This document shows, piece after piece, positions 58,378 through 64,000 of a DNA stretch of 64,000 bases; within the stretch, counting starts at the first letter, position 1; each line of letters starts with the position of its first letter. Made by a program: the position numbers and the translations under genes. Below the pieces are notes generated by a model. It had not been told where the DNA came from. It ran no database searches and worked only from the letters and a program-made list of their open reading frames with translations. The DNA comes from Phycomyces blakesleeanus NRRL 1555(-) (lineage: Eukaryota > Mucoromycota > Mucoromycetes > Mucorales > Phycomycetaceae), in contig NW_017265154.1 of assembly GCF_001638985.1 (NCBI RefSeq), positions 124,001 to 188,000 of the forward strand, written 5' to 3'.

Positions 58378-61175
58378 ATACAGGTGAATGTTAGTCATTT
58401 GGTTAAACATCTTGTATAAATACATTATTTACCTGAGCGTTCGTGCACTTCATCAATCATAACATGACTGATTCCAGCCAGAGAAGGATCTCCTTGTAAA
58501 CGTCGAAGCAAAACACCAGTAGTACAGAATTGTAATTGGGTTTTTGAAGACACCTAAATAAATGTATATATAAATCAATAAAAAAAAAGACATCAAGATT
58601 CACATTCACAAGTATATACACATTACCTTTGTCTCACCACGAATGGCATAACCAACAGTGGTTCCAATCTTTTCACATCTCTCGGAAGCCACACGCTCTA
58701 CACAAATTAGGAAATTAGGTTTTGATAATAGAAATAGAAATATAGGTGTGTACATAAAGACACAAGGAGGATATGAAAGAAATGGTCTAGTTGATGGATT
58801 TAGGATACACAAATCCAATTCAATCTAATTTTTTTTATATATACTTATTAGGTTTACCTGCTACACCAATGGCAGAAATTTTTCTGGGTTGGGTGCACAA
58901 TATGCTGCACACCGAGCCACGCCCGTTTTCAATTTCTTCATCTAAAATAAACTGTGGAACCTGGGTTGTCTTACCACAACCAGTCTCTCCACTCACGATC
59001 GTCACTTGGTTATCCAAGACCGTCTTGACAACCTTGGCCTTAAAGTCATGGGCTGGCAAACGAGACCGGACCTTTTGAAACACACTGTACTCTGGCGACT
59101 GGTGAAGAGCCTCCAGTGCCTTCTTAAGTTCCTCCGACAGTGCCTTGTTGGGTGTACGCTGAGCACCGCCGTTACGTGACCTTCCGCCACCATTGTGCCT
59201 TGTGCCGTTATTCTTTTGGTTCCAGCTAGCCTTTGCAGGACCTGTCATCTGTTCGGTAATCTCCCGAAGCTTGGGAGGGTGAGACACTATCCGGTCAGCA
59301 TTCTCGGAAAGCCACTCGGCACACATGTACACCAATGGGAATCCCAGGCTCTTTTCTCCCTCTTCGACCAGACCTTTGATCATGGCCAGCTTGAGGTAGG
59401 CCGGCAAGGCGTCGCACTCGATAACAAAGATCGGAAGGGACTGGGGGTACATCGAGTCCTTGGGCACAATGCAGTCCAAAAAGAGCGGAACACGTTGCTT
59501 TCCGGTCTGAACCGTGAGTTCGATACGGTGGTACACACGTCCGTCTTTGGCAGTCGTCTTGGTTTGGTATCTCGAGGCATAGATTGCCTCAAGCGACATG
59601 GCTTCCTCTTGACGAAGCGACTCCAGATCGTCAGGGTCGCACAGGTCGGGATCGTCGATGGTCGGCAAAGGTTCATCGCCATGATGAAGGCGCCACTGGA
59701 GCAGCTCGAGTGCCTTTGCGTCGTCGTCGTTGGTCAGGCGCATCATGTCCTCACACAGGGCGGCCGGATAACCAATGGCTGTCATGCTTTTCAAAAGCCA
59801 GTCTCTACCCAGTGATTGTGTGGTATGCGAAATGGTAGTCATGGTGGGGTTGTAGTTGGCGTGCATAAAATTGGCAGGAAGATCTATATATACATTTTTT
59901 TTTAGGTATTATATATTTGGTTGATAAATTGAATCAAAATCAAAATCAAAATCATAACCAAAATATAAATTAAATTTTACTACAAAACTATATAAATATT
60001 TACCATCCTCAGGTACATGAAGGCCTATATAAACCAATAACCTTCTTTTAGTCAAATCCATCTATATTTTCGCTTCTTTTTCACTTTCAATATCACTTTT
60101 TTTTCTCTCTATCTTTAATATAGAAAACAATAAATTGGATTCCTTTTTTTATTATTATTATTATTAGTATTATCATACATAGCCAATCGAGCGCAGCACC
60201 CATGTCTCCACAATATTCCAATGCTTCCTCCACATGAGCTTTTCGAAATCCCATCCGAACCAGACCATGGCTGATGTCCTGACGAACATTTTCAGGCAGT
60301 GGTTTCTTGAGTGGCTCGTAAACTGTATTCGATCTCTTGACTACGTTTTCAACCAACGTTCTGTTCTCTGCACTCATGTGCACGGCAGGTAAGCTCTCCC
60401 AATACTTTCGCATCTTTTCATCCATTTCTTTTGGTTTCGGTTGCTGATACTTATTGTTATTGTTATTGCTATTAGTCGAAGTTGAATTCGATCGAAATTC
60501 TTCACTAGAATTCTGTTGTTGATCTTGAGGACGATTTGGCATTGGAACGGCTGCACTTGCATGTTCTTTTACCAATCGTCGATCGACACCCGTTTTCGAC
60601 TTTGCAAGACTCGATGGCGGTTGGGCTGTAAACGGATCGGGCGAGTACTGCCACTGATTAGAAGCTGTCTTTAGTTGATCAAACGTGTGCCAGTAATCGC
60701 GGTACTGGGGAGGAAGCACTCGGTACATTGGCATGTGTGAGTTGATGCGATGAAGTGCATAGGTTGCAGCAAGATGTCGAGCTTCGATCGAGGTTGGTAA
60801 ATAAGGATCCGGAGGACTGAGCGAAACGGTTTCCATCTGAGCCGTCTTTTTGTTGCGTTTGCTGAGCTGCACAATACCGATAAACCCTTGTTTGCGCTTG
60901 ACCATCTCAAAAACGGCCTTCTCCCAGCCTTGCTTTTGACAGTGTTCGTGAAGAAGCGAGACCGGGGTCTTTCCGGTCCAGTCTCCAAACAGAGATTTCT
61001 TTTCTGGCGAATCTTCAGATTTAGGTGTTGCATTCGAAGAAGCATTGCCATTCTTTACGATCCGTTTGGAATTCGAGCTTCCGGTTTTTTTGGATGCTCC
61101 AGTAGGAGGGGGAGCTGGAGACGCCGCAGCAACAACACTAGGGGTTTGCTTTGCTTTCGACTTTTTACTTGACAT
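55451..61175 (-). CDS. DExH-box RNA helicase, DHX57-like
   Basis: Thirteen exons: 61175-60179, 60024-60004, 59883-58858, 58697-58627, 58553-58433, 58339-58235, 58122-58062, 57971-57694, 57462-56861, 56784-56636, 56555-56158, 55930-55622 and 55509-55451. Product is 1398 residues (human DHX57 1386). Order: basic disordered N-terminus, dsRBD-like region (about 64-147, [20 protein letters not shown]), UBA (about 300-340, [17 protein letters not shown]), second helical repeat, RWD domain (about 420-530), then a DEAH-type core. Core motifs: Walker [11 protein letters not shown] (638), DEVH (739), SAT (771), QRRGRAGR (996). Winged-helix, ratchet and OB-fold regions follow to the end. UBA plus RWD plus helicase is the DHX57 layout, so this is one gene, not two. 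Exon 2 is only 21 nt. Intron 6 (58123-58234) has a GC donor. The exact RNA substrate is unknown. Confidence 0.95.
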
Positions 61176-62877
61176 TACAAAAAAAAAATAGAGGAAAAGA
61201 AAAGAAAAGGAGAGAAGAGGATATATAAATAAATATATATAAAAGGCAAATGTAATCTAACAGCGATAAAGACAAAAGTAATAATTTTTTATCTTAAAAA
61301 TATGTATATATATATATGTGTGTGTGTGTATAGATTTATAGATGTACACACAGTGGACATAAGTATCAGGTTTGATTAGAGTTGCAGTGACTGCTTGATC
61401 TACGATTTGCTTTACTTGCAAGTCAAAGGAGACAAATATCGAGAGATAGAACGAGACGAAGAAAGGGAATTTATAAAGCAGTATTTTATAATTTGGGATG
61501 TCTTTAACTACAAATAAACAAATAAACAGTACAAACTATACATGTGATTGAAGCCCCACCCTTTCCACTATCTCTCCAATTTCATTTCTTAATCAGCCTA
61601 TTGTGTGATCTGTAGGTGGAGCTACAAGAGAAAATTAGATGAAGTTCAGCGTTGATTACACTGTTAGGAGCTCAGGCTTATCGGAATCTCAATCCTAGGC
61701 CAAAGTATTCTTCCACATTGCTGCATCAATACCTTTCATACAAACCTCAGTAGTATGTTAGACATATACCGCAGCTGCTGTAGTGTGTAGCTACTTAACA
61801 TAACTGATAGAATAGTATAAATATCAACAATTTCTTTCATTTTTTTTTACAAAGTTCACCTTATTTCTCTATAACTCAAAGATTGTTATAGGAAATCTTC
61901 GGGCTTCCACTGTCTGAATAATTCCATTCTTATTTTATTCTAACAAGATATAATCTCTTGAAAGTACAGAGATTCGATATCATCCTGCTATTCAATATTC
62001 AGAGCAGTAAGACAATATTAGTGAACGTACACTCTTTTTAATTTCATAATAAAAAGAAGAAGAAAATCTGTAGTTTTTCCTACCCATTATAATGGTATGT
62101 ATATATATATATATATGTTAAAGGGCATTGTATATAATATCCAACTGTTTTTATTTGTTAATAATTACACATGTTTAAACCATAGTTACTACGCCTTATA
62201 CGTCAAATAATCCACAAGTGTCTGTAACTTTCTTCTTTTCAGGTCAAATATTCTAGTGGCTATTGTTCTTGAGATCAAGAGAAGTTTCGGAAGTATACCC
62301 AAGCCAAAAGCACATGGTCTTGTGTAAGTAACTAATCTTAAGCCCCTTTCTCTCTCTCTCTCTCTCTCTCTCTCGCTAATATGTCACTAACAATATTTCT
62401 AATATATACCCACAGTTTCAAATGACAGAAAAAAAGGGGGGTTTGAGTATACAAACACATAAATACATACATAAACACTGTATAGAAACTGTATTATATG
62501 CTGTGTATATTGTATAGAAACAAAAACAATAAGTGAATTAAAGCACAATATTATCGTATAAAAGTATGTTTAGCCTATCGAATGATATTGCACGCACTTC
62601 AAATTGATTAACATCATCATCATCATCATCATCATCATCATTTAATTGCTAAGCCTTTAAAGTTTCATACCAAGCCTCTAAGAGTAAATATATACATATA
62701 TAGGTATCATTGTTGTTGATGTAAAGTAAAAAAAAAACAATAACACAAAATGTAATAAATGTAACAGGATGGGTCTTAATTTCATCCTTTTCTCTCTCTC
62801 TTTATATCTATACACACACACACACACATATATATATATATGTATAGACTTTACCTACAATTATTTGGGCCTGTATA
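61176..62877. other. Divergent intergenic region with possible exon islands
   Basis: Promoters of both flanking genes. Two short stretches look less like background: 61700-61755, after CCTAG (AKVFFHIAASIPFIQTS before GTAGTA), and about 62243-62322, after TTTTCAG (SNILVAIVLEIKRSFG... before GTAAGT). They do not join in an obvious frame, so I call no gene. Repeats: CT (62350-62375), CATCAT (62611-62641), CA then TA near 62810-62840. Confidence 0.4.
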
Positions 62878-64000
62878 ATGTTTCTACAAAGATTACAGTT
62901 CATTTTATGTATTATAGTATCGATCTTTGTATCCAAATGTCGTGCTCCGCCAATACAGCAAGAATACACTATATCAGCTAGTGGACTGGCAATATTCTCG
63001 ATTCTGAGAGCTGTCTTGCTTGTCTACATGATTCACGTCGTAACTGTTCGACCTAGAACCGGAATCACAGATTTCCCTACTCTTCATCGACGTATAATAG
63101 CCTTTATATACCCTACCGGTGGAATAGGCACATCGATATATTCTATGTACAAATTATTCTATGCTGATAAAATACTCGGAATCAGCCAGTACAGCCACTT
63201 GTTGAAAAGATACGAAAAAGAGGAACAAGAAGAAAAAGAGCAAAAAGCAAAAGAAGGCAACGGTATAATGGCAGAAAATACAAATTCACCACACACACCG
63301 CTTTTACCCAAAATATCCACGCCAGAGGGCGAGAAAAATCAGGTGGACAGCACAAGGTTGACAGAATCTCAAACACTTTGCTTAAAGGTTTCCAAATTAA
63401 GAGAACGACTAGTCAAGGCTATGAAAATAGAGAGAATCAAGATTGACGAGTGGGACAATTCGCCTCATCTGGCAGCATTTTTGCATGTAATTGGACCGGA
63501 AAATTCAAGGAAAACAAGACATTGCATCTTAAGTGGTTCGGTAACCATCGGGTTCGACAATAAAACATCAAATATGTACATCGGAGACAGGTGCAAAACC
63601 AAAGAAATCTCTGTACTTGGACCAGGCGCAATCTGCGAAAGTCAAGGGAAAATACACCCAACTTCCTTGCGATACATGTCGATTGATATGATAAACCAGC
63701 TCGAAACAGCCTATAATACAGATAATACATCCTATGTCGAGTTATTTGTCACAATTGGCCAGATATTCTTTACCACACTTGAATGCCTAAACTTAGACGG
63801 AGACAGGTGGATCAAGGTTGTCCTTATTATATACACAGCAACGGCAGCCCTTCAGACCGTCTCGCTCCTAGTCCTACACAAGCAAACAACAGCCTTTAGT
63901 ATCAAGGATGAGGAAGACAAACAACTAGTGGACACGTATGAAAAGCGTCTTTTAACTGAAGAGGATCGGGAAATCTTTCGCAAAATTATAATCGACTTGG
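62878..64000 (+). CDS. Signal-peptide membrane protein, unknown family, runs off the window
   Basis: Open from ATG 62878 to the window end with no stop (374 codons seen); an in-frame TAG at 62845 makes this the first Met. N-terminus MFLQRLQFILCIIVSIFVSK followed by CRAPP is a clear secretion signal. Predicted helices then follow at about residues 35-58 (SGLAIFSILRAVLLVYMIHV) and 75-92 (IAFIYPTGGIGTS). A long hydrophilic, Lys/Glu-rich stretch comes next, then further hydrophobic segments (YVELFVTIGQIFFTTLEC; WIKVVLIIYTATAALQTVSL) and an acidic cytosolic-looking tail. A stretch CILSGSVTIGF...ISVLGPGAICES loosely recalls the beta-roll of cyclic-nucleotide-binding domains, but this is speculative. 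No family recognised. Confidence 0.7.
   Translation, partial: MFLQRLQFILCIIVSIFVSKCRAPPIQQEYTISASGLAIFSILRAVLLVYMIHVVTVRPRTGITDFPTLHRRIIAFIYPTGGIGTSIYSMYKLFYADKILGISQYSHLLKRYEKEEQEEKEQKAKEGNGIMAENTNSPHTPLLPKISTPEGEKNQVDSTRLTESQTLCLKVSKLRERLVKAMKIERIKIDEWDNSPHLAAFLHVIGPENSRKTRHCILSGSVTIGFDNKTSNMYIGDRCKTKEISVLGPGAICESQGKIHPTSLRYMSIDMINQLETAYNTDNTSYVELFVTIGQIFFTTLECLNLDGDRWIKVVLIIYTATAALQTVSLLVLHKQTTAFSIKDEEDKQLVDTYEKRLLTEEDREIFRKIIIDL

Noticed and set aside
59195..59815. 206-codon plus-strand frame
   Set aside because: Antisense shadow of helicase exon 3, which has a clear RWD domain and Walker A on the other strand.

Overview
The window is nuclear DNA of an AT-rich, intron-rich fungus, most likely an early-diverging Mucoromycota (Mucorales-like) species. 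Evidence: short introns ending in TAG or AAG, 3' ends and promoters full of microsatellites, a ferritin, a WC-2-type GATA factor, a farnesylated PRL phosphatase and a DHX57-type helicase. Genes stand singly on both strands, as expected of a eukaryote. I rebuilt most genes by joining exons by eye. Each model given below keeps one reading frame across every junction, but none has transcript support.

Layout. 0.2-8.2 kb: TEF1 (EF-1 alpha, minus), a PRL-type CAAX phosphatase (plus) and a GPI-anchored Ser/Thr/Pro-rich wall protein (minus). 8.2-14 kb: mostly repeat-rich spacer with one possible small gene near 13.2-13.6 kb. 14-24.3 kb: a YdcZ/DMT membrane protein (plus), a WC-2-type GATA factor (minus), replication factor C subunit Rfc3 (minus) and a disordered protein of unknown function (minus). 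24.3-31.6 kb: gene-poor spacer in which two very small spliced genes can be recognised. 31.6-39.7 kb: a transposon graveyard with a TA-flanked inverted-repeat element, two decayed colinear copies of a gag-pol LTR retroelement, and a solo LTR of what seems another family inserted into the second copy. A tRNA-Val(CAC) lies just beyond. 40.8-64 kb: ferritin with a likely mitochondrial presequence (minus), a small cupin-like protein (plus), a Clr2 N-domain protein (plus), CNOT11 of the CCR4-NOT complex (minus), an Ecl1-family zinc protein (minus), a small RVxF-motif protein (plus), a 13-exon DHX57-like DExH helicase (minus), and the 5' part of a signal-peptide-bearing membrane protein that runs off the window end.

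Themes. The genes do not form one pathway. They cover translation (TEF1), DNA replication (Rfc3), mRNA turnover (CNOT11), RNA remodelling (DHX57-like), chromatin silencing (Clr2 domain), light or GATA-type transcription, iron storage and cell wall. The most unusual signals are in gene architecture: five GC-AG introns among 48 coding introns of recognised genes, many AAG acceptors without a pyrimidine tract, a 21-nt exon, and thirteen directional T-tract/A-tract palindromes. No clearly new multi-gene system was found.
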